Assembly: GCA_945881735.1 (NCBI GenBank)
Contig: CAMCVF010000004.1
Coordinates: forward strand, 62,001-126,000
Length of the DNA stretch: 64,000 nt
Source: Methylotenera oryzisoli
GTDB taxonomy: Bacteria; Pseudomonadota; Gammaproteobacteria; Burkholderiales; Methylophilaceae
Direction of reading: 5' to 3'
Shown piece by piece: positions 57,271 through 64,000 of the stretch. The notes under the pieces were generated by a model. It worked only from the letters and a program-made list of their open reading frames with translations. It ran no database searches and had not been told where the DNA came from. A program made the translations under genes and the position numbers. Within the stretch, counting starts at the first letter, position 1. The number at the start of each line of letters is the position of its first letter.

Positions 57271-58824
57271 ATGGAAACAGTGAATAATAAACAAAACCAG
57301 ATCATTATTTTTGATACCACCTTGCGCGATGGCGAACAAAGCCCGGGTGCGTCAATGACCAAAGAAGAAAAAATCCGTATCGCGCGCCAGCTTGAAAAAT
57401 TGGGTGTCAATGTGATTGAAGCGGGCTTTGCAGCCGCCAGCCCAGGCGATTTTGATGCGATTTCTGAAATTGCCAAAATCATCAAAAATTCAACCGTTTG
57501 CTCACTTGCGCGTGCCAGTGAAAATGACGTGCGCCGCGCGGGTGAGGCGATTAAGCATGCCGCTTCGGGTCGCATTCATACCTTTATTGCCACCAGCAAA
57601 ATCCACATGGAAAATAAATTGCGCATGACGGAAGACCAAGTGGTTGAGCGTGCCGTCCAAGCGGTTAAATGGGCATTGGAATATACATCTGATGTGGAAT
57701 TTTCAGCCGAAGATGCCGTACGTTCAGAGATTGATTTTTTAGTGCGCGTATTTGATGCCGTGATTGCAGCAGGCGCCAAAACTATCAATGTGCCTGATAC
57801 GGTAGGCTATTCAATTCCTGCGCCATGGGGTGAAACGATGGCAGCCTTGATTAAGCGTGTTAAAGACTCTCATAAGGTTGTCTGGAGTACGCATTGCCAT
57901 AACGATTTAGGCATGGCAGTAGCTAACTCTTTGGCAGCGGTGATGGGCGGTGCGCGCCAAGTAGAATGTACGATTAATGGCTTGGGTGAGCGCGCAGGTA
58001 ATGCCAGCTTAGAAGAAGTGGTAATGGCCTTGCGTACGCGAAAGGATATTTTCAAGCTTGAAACCAGCATTGACGCCACACAAATCGTACCAACTTCTAA
58101 ATTGGTTTCTACCATAACAGGTTACCCAGTGCAGCCGAATAAGGCGATTGTTGGCGCTAACGCTTTTGCGCACGAAAGCGGTATTCATCAAGATGGGGTT
58201 TTAAAGCACCGCGAAACCTATGAAATTATGCGCGCCGAAGATGTTGGCTGGAACACAAATAAATTAACCTTGGGTAAATTATCTGGCCGCAATGCGTTTA
58301 GAACGCGCTTAAAAGAGTTGGGCATTGAATTGGAAAGTGAAGATGCCATAAATGCTGCTTTTGCGCGTTTTAAAGATTTGGCCGATAAAAAATCAGAGAT
58401 TTTTGATGAAGATTTGCACGCCTTGGTTAGTGACGAATTTGTGCATGAAGCCTCTGAAAATTACAAATTGGTGTACTTGCAAGTGGCCTCAATTACAGGT
58501 GAGGTTCCGCATGCCATCATCACCTTATCGGATAATTGTGTTGAAAAAAGTGCTGAGGCCGATGGCGGCGGACCAGTAGATGCAACCTTTAAAGCGATTG
58601 AAAGCATGGTTAATAGTGGTGCAGAGCTGCAATTGTATTCTGTGAATAACATTACCAGTGGCACCGATGCGCAAGGCGAAGTAACAGTGCGTTTGGCATT
58701 AGGTGGGCGTATTGTTAACGGCCAAGGTGCTGATACCGATATTGTGGTAGCTTCAGCTAAGGCGTATTTGAATGGCTTAAATAAGTTGTATTCAAAAGAT
58801 GAGAAGATGAACCCGCAACTTTAA
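57271..58824 (+). CDS. leuA: 2-isopropylmalate synthase
   Basis: First committed step of leucine synthesis: acetyl-CoA plus 2-oxoisovalerate to 2-isopropylmalate. It has a TIM-barrel with [13 protein letters not shown] (15-27) and [15 protein letters not shown] metal-binding motifs, then [16 protein letters not shown], a linker, and the C-terminal LeuA allosteric domain with leucine-binding features (about 395-505). At 517 residues it is the long, feedback-regulated type. AGGA precedes the ATG. Upstream promoter and leader suggest regulation by leucine supply. Confidence 0.96.
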   Translation: METVNNKQNQIIIFDTTLRDGEQSPGASMTKEEKIRIARQLEKLGVNVIEAGFAAASPGDFDAISEIAKIIKNSTVCSLARASENDVRRAGEAIKHAASGRIHTFIATSKIHMENKLRMTEDQVVERAVQAVKWALEYTSDVEFSAEDAVRSEIDFLVRVFDAVIAAGAKTINVPDTVGYSIPAPWGETMAALIKRVKDSHKVVWSTHCHNDLGMAVANSLAAVMGGARQVECTINGLGERAGNASLEEVVMALRTRKDIFKLETSIDATQIVPTSKLVSTITGYPVQPNKAIVGANAFAHESGIHQDGVLKHRETYEIMRAEDVGWNTNKLTLGKLSGRNAFRTRLKELGIELESEDAINAAFARFKDLADKKSEIFDEDLHALVSDEFVHEASENYKLVYLQVASITGEVPHAIITLSDNCVEKSAEADGGGPVDATFKAIESMVNSGAELQLYSVNNITSGTDAQGEVTVRLALGGRIVNGQGADTDIVVASAKAYLNGLNKLYSKDEKMNPQL

Positions 58825-58892
58825 ATATTACTTCTTTACAATATCCAGCAGAAACAATTAAAGTCGATTTTAGTGGATAGCTAAACTAACCA

Positions 58893-59780
58893 ATGCCCTC
58901 TAAAAATCAAACCTTTCTTATTATCGCAGCACTTTTTTGCACCTATTTCATCTGGGGTTCAACTTACCTAGCAATAAAATTTGGAATTGAGAGTTTTCCG
59001 CCATTTTTAATGGGTGGCATACGTTTTACGGTAGCTGGTATTTTGTTGTATGTAGTGAAGCGCTTTTTGGGTGAGCCTAATCCAACTAGGCAACAATGGC
59101 TGGGTGCAACAATAGTGGGAATTTTATTGCCGGCAATGGGTAATGGCACGGTGTGCTATGTGCAGCAAACGGTTTCATCTGGCGTGGCGGCACTAGCCAT
59201 TGCTACAGTACCTATTTGGATGGCGATTTTTTCTTCATTCTGGGGGCATAAAATCAGAGGTCGTGAATGGTTGGGAGTTGCGATAGGTTTTGTGGGTATT
59301 GCCATGTTAAATTTTGGCGGTAGTTTGCATGGCCAGCTTTCTAGCGCATTTTTGTTGGTTTTTGCCGCGGCAACTTGGTCATTTGGATCGGTTTGGGGCA
59401 AATATTTAAGCATGCCTTCTGGTTTAATGGCACCAGCCTGCCAAATGTTAACAGGCGGTATTGCTTTGCTGATTTTTAGCACATTACAAGGTGAGCAATA
59501 TCCCAGCGCAATTAGTTTAAAATCGTGGGTTGCCATGCTATTTTTAATTGTATTAGGCTCGCTAGTTGCTTACAGCGCTTATCAATATTTGCTAAAAACA
59601 GTGCGACCATTGGTTGCAAGCAGTAATACCTTTGTTAACCCAATTGTGGCATTTGCCGTGGGTATTTGGCTGGCAAACGAGTATCTTACAACCATTGAAT
59701 ACGCCGCATTAGCCGTAATTTTGGTTGGGGTATTTTTAGTTCTCTCAGCAAGTGGTGATAACAAAGAAAAGCTTAGTTAA
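58893..59780 (+). CDS. DMT-superfamily (EamA/YedA-type) exporter
   Basis: A ten-helix inner-membrane transporter made of two EamA repeats (about 8-140 and 150-285). It begins with the YedA-like LFCTYFIWGSTYLAIKFGIESFPPFLMGGIRF. SSGVAALAIATVPIWMAIFS is the conserved end of repeat one. Substrate unknown; relatives export amino acids or metabolites. It follows leuA by 68 bases, so co-transcription is possible. Confidence 0.88.
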   Translation: MPSKNQTFLIIAALFCTYFIWGSTYLAIKFGIESFPPFLMGGIRFTVAGILLYVVKRFLGEPNPTRQQWLGATIVGILLPAMGNGTVCYVQQTVSSGVAALAIATVPIWMAIFSSFWGHKIRGREWLGVAIGFVGIAMLNFGGSLHGQLSSAFLLVFAAATWSFGSVWGKYLSMPSGLMAPACQMLTGGIALLIFSTLQGEQYPSAISLKSWVAMLFLIVLGSLVAYSAYQYLLKTVRPLVASSNTFVNPIVAFAVGIWLANEYLTTIEYAALAVILVGVFLVLSASGDNKEKLS

Positions 59781-59936
59781 CCAAAGCCGTCGTTGCCTCT
59801 TAAGCTGGAATCTAGGCAAGTTGCAACTTAACGAAGGGTAAAATAAGCTCATCAGGCTAGGCATTTACTCAGTCTTGATTCCTGCCCTAAGTAGGAATCA
59901 CATTATCAAAAACATTAATCTCAAAAGATTTTGAAT

Positions 59937-60605
59937 ATGAAGCAAAACTTAGCACTATTTGACTTAGATAACACTTTATTAGCAGGCGATTCTGACTATA
60001 ACTGGAGTTTGTTTTTAATTGATGAAGGGTTGTTGGATGCTAAAACGCATCACGATCGCAATGAGCAATTTTATTTGGATTACAAGAATGGAAATTTAGA
60101 TATTTTTGCTTTTTTGCAATTTCAATTACAACCACTAAGCCAACACAAGAAATCATTTTTAGATGAGTTGCATGTGAAATATATGCAAAAAGTGATTAAG
60201 CCAATGATGACGGATAAAGCGCAGGCATTAGTAAATGAGCACAAAGCAGCAGGCGATTTATGTGTGGTGATTACGGCTACTAACAGCTTTGTGACCAAGC
60301 CAATTGCAACGGCTTATGGAATTGAGCACTTGATTGGTACAGACCCTGAAATGTTGGATGGTCAATATACAGGAGGAGTGAGCGGTGTACCTAGCTTTCA
60401 AGAAGGTAAGGTAACGCGTATCAATCAATGGTTGGGCGCGCGTGGAAAAACTCTAATTGATTACGAAAAAAGTTATTTTTATTCCGATTCGCATAACGAT
60501 TTGCCATTGATGAAATTAGTGACAAACCCCGTAGCGGTTGATGCAGATTCCACTTTAACGGCGCATGCAAAGGCTAGTAACTGGCCGGCAATTAGTTTGC
60601 GCTAA
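59937..60605 (+). CDS. HAD-IB family phosphatase (SerB-like)
   Basis: A soluble 222-residue HAD phosphatase. Motif I is FDLDNTLLAGDSDY (nucleophile Asp near 9), motif II is VVITATNSFVT, and motif III/IV is SDSHNDLPLMKLVTNPVAVDAD. The helical cap between residues about 20 and 90 is of the SerB/HAD-IB type. The substrate could be phosphoserine or another small phosphate ester. The ATG at 59937 is preferred over TTG at 59931. Confidence 0.85.
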   Translation: MKQNLALFDLDNTLLAGDSDYNWSLFLIDEGLLDAKTHHDRNEQFYLDYKNGNLDIFAFLQFQLQPLSQHKKSFLDELHVKYMQKVIKPMMTDKAQALVNEHKAAGDLCVVITATNSFVTKPIATAYGIEHLIGTDPEMLDGQYTGGVSGVPSFQEGKVTRINQWLGARGKTLIDYEKSYFYSDSHNDLPLMKLVTNPVAVDADSTLTAHAKASNWPAISLR

Positions 60606-61013
60606 AGCTTTTTAATGCCTAATTTAGGGGCTTGTTTGCGTCATTAAGGCTGATTAGTCTAAGTTTTTTGTAAATTAAGCCTTTTTGAGGGCTAAAAACA
60701 TACTATTTTGCGCTGATGGTACTCGGATTGTGCGCTGAAGTGGATGATAGATGCGCCAGGCGATAAAAACTAGGTGTCAAGTTCGTCGATAGTGCAAATG
60801 GGTTTACAGGGACCCCCCCCGCCGATTTTGCGCATACTGTGTGAGAGCATTTAGCTGGACTGACCAATAAATTAGGGCGGCAGAAATTTTAAATTTGTTT
60901 TAAAAACAATTCCTTATCTGTGCATCTAACGGTTTTAAACAGAGTTGCTTTACCAGCTTTTAAACAATATATAGATAAGGCTAATAGCCTAAATGAGCAC
61001 AACAATTATTAAT
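60606..61013. other. non-coding spacer with a C8 run
   Basis: A 408-base gap between the HAD gene and the convergent ypjD gene. No ORF of substance or terminator of good quality is visible. It contains a run of eight Cs (60813-60820), an unusual feature for this AT-rich window and a possible point of sequence error or slippage. Confidence 0.5.
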
Positions 61014-61829
61014 TTAATTACCTAATAATACTTGCAAGATAAACTTGCTGCCTAAATAGGCTAGCATCAATAGCACAAAACCAATTAGGGTCCAGCGAAT
61101 GGCTTTAATGCCTCGCCAGCCATAGCGGTAGCGCCCATATAGTAACCAGCCGTAAATCACCCAAGAGGCGATTGAGAAGATTGTTTTGTGATTAAATTGC
61201 AGCGGTTTGCCAAAAATCTCTTCACTAAACAGCATGCCGCTTAATAGAGTTAAAGTCAGCAAAACAAAACCCAGCGTGATCACCTTAAATAACAAACCTT
61301 CCATCACCATTAATGGCGGAAAGTTAGGTAATTTAAATGGTGTAGGTTTGTTGTGTAGGCTGCGTTCTGCAATGGCCATTAATACGCCGTGCAAAGCGGC
61401 AAACGTAAATAAGCTATAAGCCAATATTGCAATGGCAATATGCGCCATAAACACGCCAGAGGCGGCTTCTGTTTGCGGCAGATAATGGTTTTTAATCTCA
61501 AAAGCGGGTAGCAGAACAAATATTGCAGCTGGTGGCAATACAAAGGCCTGTAAGCTGTGAAGCTGATGCTTTAAGTTAGCTAACCAATAAATCAGTGCGG
61601 TGAGCCAAAAAATCGCCGATAGTGCATAATAAAAGCCTAAGTTAATGTCGCCTATGGTGAAAATATCGCGATAAAGTAGCCAGCCATGCAGCATTAACCC
61701 TAATCCAATCATGGCAGAATGCAACTTAAGCGATTCGGCATTATTGCTTAATTTAGCGGTGCGCCAAAAGTCGGCGGCAACTGCAACATAAATAAAGCTA
61801 ACGACTAAGTAAGGAATAAAATGAACCAT
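61014..61829 (-). CDS. ypjD: cytochrome c assembly-type membrane protein (YpjD/CcsA-like)
   Basis: An eight-helix inner-membrane protein of the CcmC/CcsA heme-handling group. Conserved features are MLHGWLLYRDIF near the third helix, MAHIAIAILAYSLFTFAALHGVLM (WWD-group like region with His), FNHKTIFSIASWVIYGWLLYGRYRYGWRG. At 271 residues it matches YpjD/CorE-type proteins, which commonly sit divergently to ffh, as here. Whether it moves heme is unproven. Confidence 0.85.
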   Translation of the reverse strand: MVHFIPYLVVSFIYVAVAADFWRTAKLSNNAESLKLHSAMIGLGLMLHGWLLYRDIFTIGDINLGFYYALSAIFWLTALIYWLANLKHQLHSLQAFVLPPAAIFVLLPAFEIKNHYLPQTEAASGVFMAHIAIAILAYSLFTFAALHGVLMAIAERSLHNKPTPFKLPNFPPLMVMEGLLFKVITLGFVLLTLTLLSGMLFSEEIFGKPLQFNHKTIFSIASWVIYGWLLYGRYRYGWRGIKAIRWTLIGFVLLMLAYLGSKFILQVLLGN

Positions 61830-61945
61830 AACGAGATTATGGCAAAACTCCGCCCAGGTGCATAGTTAAGAGTTAAAGATTCGCGCCGCATGATGTAAAA
61901 TCGAGATAGATTTATTAGATCGTAAAATTCACTAGGTACTTAAAA

Positions 61946-63310
61946 ATGTTAGAAAACTTAACTGGCAGGCTGCAGGGCGTTATTAAAAATTTGCGCGGAC
62001 AAGCGCGCTTAACTGAAGACAATATCGCGGATGCCATGCGCGAAGTGCGTATGGCACTACTAGAAGCAGATGTTGCATTGCCTGTGGTAAAAGACTTTAT
62101 TACCAAAGTGAAAGAGCGCTCTCAGGGCAAAGAAGTGCTTGCTAGCCTCACACCAGGCCAAGCCGTGATTGAAGTGGTGAATGATGAATTAACAGCGCTA
62201 ATGGGTAAGGCTAATGTTGGTCTTAATTTAGCTGCTGTGCCGCCTGCCGTTATCCTCATGGCGGGTTTGCAAGGTTCTGGTAAAACAACTACCTCCGCCA
62301 AATTAGCCAAGCTATTAAAAGAACAAAAGAAAAAAGTACTGCTAGCAAGTGCCGATATTTACCGCCCTGCGGCGATTGCACAACTGCAAACATTAGCCAA
62401 GCAGCTAGATATAGACTGTTTTGACAGTAACGCTAATCAAAAGCCATTGGATATTGCAAATGACGCACTTATGTTTGCTAAAAAAGGTTATTACGAAGTA
62501 TTAATTTTCGATACGGCAGGACGTTTGGGCATTGACGAAGCAATGATGGTCGAAATTAAAGCACTGCATACTCAGCTTAACCCTGTAGAGACGCTTTTTG
62601 TAGTGGATGCTATGCAGGGCCAAGATGCGGTGAATACTGCTAAAGCATTTGGTGAAGCTCTGCCACTGACAGGCGTTGTGCTAACTAAGCTTGATGGCGA
62701 TGCGCGCGGAGGTGCAGCATTAAGTGTGCGACATGTAACAGGTCAGCCGATTAAGTTTATTGGCGTGAGCGAGAAAGTAGACGGATTAGAACCGTTTCAC
62801 CCAGACCGTATGGCAGGCCGCATATTGGGTATGGGTGATGTGCTGGGCTTGATTGAGCAAGCGCACAAAAATGTAGATTTAGCAGAAGCGCAAAAAGTCG
62901 CCGACAAAATAAAATCGGGTAGCAAATTCGATTTAGAAGATTTTAAATCGCAAATGATGCAAATGCGAAAAATGGGTGGCATGGGCGCCTTAATGGATAA
63001 AATGCCTGCGCAAATGGCCAGCATGGCAGCCAAAGTTAATAATGAAGATGCGGATAAGTCGCTGCGCCGCATAGAAGGCATTATCAATAGCATGACGCCT
63101 CTAGAGCGCAAAAAGCCCGAACTCATCAAAGCCACCCGCAAAAAGCGTATCGCCGCAGGTAGTGGTGTGCAAGTGCAAGAAGTGAATCGTTTATTAAAAC
63201 AATTTGAAGAAACGCAAAAAATGATGAAAATGTTTAGCAAAGGCGGCATGGCTAAAATGATGCGTGGTATGGGTGGTATGATGGGCGTTAAATTGCCGGG
63301 TATGCGTTAG
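61946..63310 (+). CDS. ffh: signal recognition particle protein Ffh (SRP54)
   Basis: GTPase that targets nascent membrane proteins to FtsY and the Sec machinery. It has an N domain (1-90), G domain with GLQGSGKTTTSAKLA, DTAGRLGIDE and TKLDGDARGGAALS, and a methionine-rich M domain (about 310-454; MMQMRKMGGMGALMDKM and MKMFSKGGMAKMM). At 454 residues it is full length. Divergent from ypjD. Confidence 0.97.
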   Translation: MLENLTGRLQGVIKNLRGQARLTEDNIADAMREVRMALLEADVALPVVKDFITKVKERSQGKEVLASLTPGQAVIEVVNDELTALMGKANVGLNLAAVPPAVILMAGLQGSGKTTTSAKLAKLLKEQKKKVLLASADIYRPAAIAQLQTLAKQLDIDCFDSNANQKPLDIANDALMFAKKGYYEVLIFDTAGRLGIDEAMMVEIKALHTQLNPVETLFVVDAMQGQDAVNTAKAFGEALPLTGVVLTKLDGDARGGAALSVRHVTGQPIKFIGVSEKVDGLEPFHPDRMAGRILGMGDVLGLIEQAHKNVDLAEAQKVADKIKSGSKFDLEDFKSQMMQMRKMGGMGALMDKMPAQMASMAAKVNNEDADKSLRRIEGIINSMTPLERKKPELIKATRKKRIAAGSGVQVQEVNRLLKQFEETQKMMKMFSKGGMAKMMRGMGGMMGVKLPGMR

Positions 63311-63444
63311 TCTTCACATAAAATGACATCATAAAAGTCGCCTAAAACAAAAAAGACAATTTTTAAAGTGCTAAGTAATAAAAAAGTTCAAAAAAGGCAT
63401 AGAAATAAATAACATAAAAAGTGAATATATTTAGCAGGTTGGCA

Positions 63445-63473
63445 TTGACCAATTGCTGAGTTTCTTGCATAAT
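63445..63473 (+). promoter_or_regulatory. sigma-70 promoter of tRNA-Lys
   Basis: TTGACC (63445-63450) and CATAAT (63468-63473) are 17 bases apart. The following tgcgccc is a GC-rich discriminator typical of stringently controlled stable-RNA promoters. The start should be near 63480, about 70 bases before the tRNA. Confidence 0.7.
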
Positions 63474-63550
63474 TGCGCCCTTTCGTTGGTGATGTAAATC
63501 AACTGAAAAAACCAGTAATAAGATTTTCCCATAAATAGCAACCAAAAAAT

Positions 63551-63626
63551 GGGGCGTTAGCTCAGCTGGTAGAGCAGCGGACTTTTAATCCGTTTGTCGT
63601 GGGTTCGATCCCCGCACGCCCTACCA
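63551..63626 (+). tRNA. tRNA-Lys (anticodon TTT)
   Basis: A 76-base tRNA. Acceptor stem ggggcgt pairs with acgccct (the end pair being G-U), followed by A and an encoded CCA. D arm agctcagctggtagagcag, anticodon loop cttttaa with TTT, T arm gtgggttcgatccccgc. It reads AAA and AAG. It lies next to an integrase fragment and is probably the attachment site of an element. Confidence 0.97.
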
Positions 63627-63631
63627 ATACC

Positions 63632-63661
63632 AGCGCGGCTTAACGGAAGTTAAGCCGCGCT
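63632..63661 (+). terminator. strong hairpin after tRNA-Lys
   Basis: Perfect 13-base stem agcgcggcttaac / gttaagccgcgct with a ggaa tetraloop, 5 bases after the tRNA. The T-rich 3' side (tatttattt) is weak but fits a terminator for the tRNA transcript. Confidence 0.75.
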
Positions 63662-63666
63662 ATTTA

Positions 63667-63697
63667 TTTCCGCAAATACCTTACTTTTCCGCAAATA
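63667..63697. repeat. two 12-base direct repeats near the integrase 3' end
   Basis: tttccgcaaata occurs at 63667-63678 and again at 63686-63697, 19 bases apart start to start, between the tRNA-Lys hairpin and the integrase stop. Direct repeats at such positions are typical of arm-type binding sites for tyrosine integrases. Confidence 0.5.
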
Positions 63698-63718
63698 GAC
63701 ATTTTTAGCTAATTTAGA

Positions 63719-64000
63719 CTATCTGGTTGGGCTTACTTTTTGCCCGCGACGCTGCCTAACATATTGCTCTGTCATAGCCATAGAGCTATGCCCTAATTGC
63801 AGTTGAGCATCACGCATCGTTTCACTTTCTGCCTTATCGCTCGCGGCTTTGGCTCTTAAATCTCTAAACTGAAAATGCTTAACATCTTTTGCTATTGCGG
63901 GGTTTTGTTTAATGGCTTTATCCCGTGCTTTATCGAATCTAAGTCTTAATGCATTTTGACTAATTGGCCTGCCTGTTTCGGTACATATCAATTGCGAAGT
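63719..64000 (-). CDS. tyrosine recombinase (phage-type integrase), C-terminal end only
   Basis: The last 90 or so residues of a site-specific integrase; the gene starts beyond the window. Visible catalytic landmarks are FQFRDLRAKAASD (Arg of the RHRY set, in place of the usual H-x-L-R box), LQLGHSSMAMTEQYVR (His and the nucleophile Tyr). It ends 92 bases from the 3' end of tRNA-Lys, reading towards it. This is the usual layout at one end of a prophage or genomic island integrated in a tRNA gene; the element itself lies to the right. Confidence 0.85.
   Translation of the reverse strand, partial: TSQLICTETGRPISQNALRLRFDKARDKAIKQNPAIAKDVKHFQFRDLRAKAASDKAESETMRDAQLQLGHSSMAMTEQYVRQRRGQKVSPTR

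Noticed and set aside
63363-63545. A 60-codon minus-strand frame between ffh and tRNA-Lys
   Set aside because: It crosses the tRNA-Lys promoter and is made of AT-rich codons with no ribosome-binding site or family.

Overview
The window reads as a chromosomal segment of a betaproteobacterium, most likely a member of the Methylophilaceae (Methylotenera/Methylophilus relatives). This is inferred from the moderately AT-rich sequence, a quinone- and cytochrome-rich aerobic gene set (coq7, an aa3-type oxidase operon in the betaproteobacterial order, heme A synthesis), exported proteins with VPLPA- and PEP-CTERM tags, a DUF2322 gene, and the tgt-yajC-secD-secF and pssA/leuA neighbourhoods. No methanol or methylamine dehydrogenase gene is present, so the family assignment is an inference and not a proof.

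Layout. 1-2.4 kb: the 3' end of dacB, a decayed and an intact VPLPA-tagged exported protein, and an FKBP lipoprotein. 2.5-8.9 kb: OsmC and VOC genes, then DUF2322, coq7, glcF and ctpA on the minus strand, followed by a SelW-like gene, a ferritin-like gene and an NlpC/P60 hydrolase. 8.9-10.9 kb: a frameshifted gene remnant containing a hexamer repeat, a PEP-CTERM protein and an AT-rich spacer with a diverged direct repeat. 10.9-20.1 kb: a dense plus-strand run of dinG/yoaA, arfB, tsaB, rimI, a degenerate uracil-DNA-glycosylase-like gene, lemA, two TPM genes, an unknown exported protein, proS and a lytic transglycosylase. 20.4-23.2 kb: a DUF1097 membrane protein, an exported protein, queA and tRNA-Leu. 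23.3-32.8 kb: the cytochrome c oxidase locus (DUF2244, coxB, coxA, a 37-residue assembly peptide, ctaG, coxC, DUF2909, SURF1, a Sco-like protein, ctaA, ctaB), tRNA-Arg and a c5-type cytochrome. 32.9-39.4 kb: apaH, an ornithine-lipid acyltransferase pair, a glycine-zipper lipoprotein, a PfkB kinase, a TetR regulator, a gene broken by a nonsense codon, hemJ and a TlpA-like thioredoxin. 39.5-47.2 kb: a 1295-residue FAD/Fe-S oxidoreductase, a phytase-like/membrane/zinc-ribbon fusion, pyrD and a GST. 47.3-56 kb (minus strand): clpA, clpS, a CNNM/CorC transporter, secF, secD, yajC and tgt. 56.1-63.3 kb: pssA, leuA behind a possible leucine-rich leader, a DMT transporter, a HAD phosphatase, ypjD and ffh. 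63.5-64 kb: tRNA-Lys followed by the 3' end of a tyrosine integrase, marking the edge of an integrated element that continues beyond the window.

How the genes work together. The 23-32 kb block is close to a complete kit for building a heme-copper oxidase: structural subunits, copper insertion (CtaG and the Sco-like protein), heme O/A synthesis (CtaB, CtaA), SURF1 and small membrane accessory proteins. Coq7, PyrD, HemJ and the c5 cytochrome belong to the same respiratory economy. The 47-56 kb block pairs protein degradation (ClpAS) with protein export (SecDF-YajC).

Most of the window is ordinary housekeeping. The parts most worth a second look are the phytase-like fusion protein, the leucine-rich short ORF and alternative pairings upstream of leuA, the single in-frame stop between the two lipid acyltransferases, the three decayed genes, and the tRNA-Lys integration boundary. 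I found no CRISPR array, no defence system and no clearly new multi-gene system inside the window.
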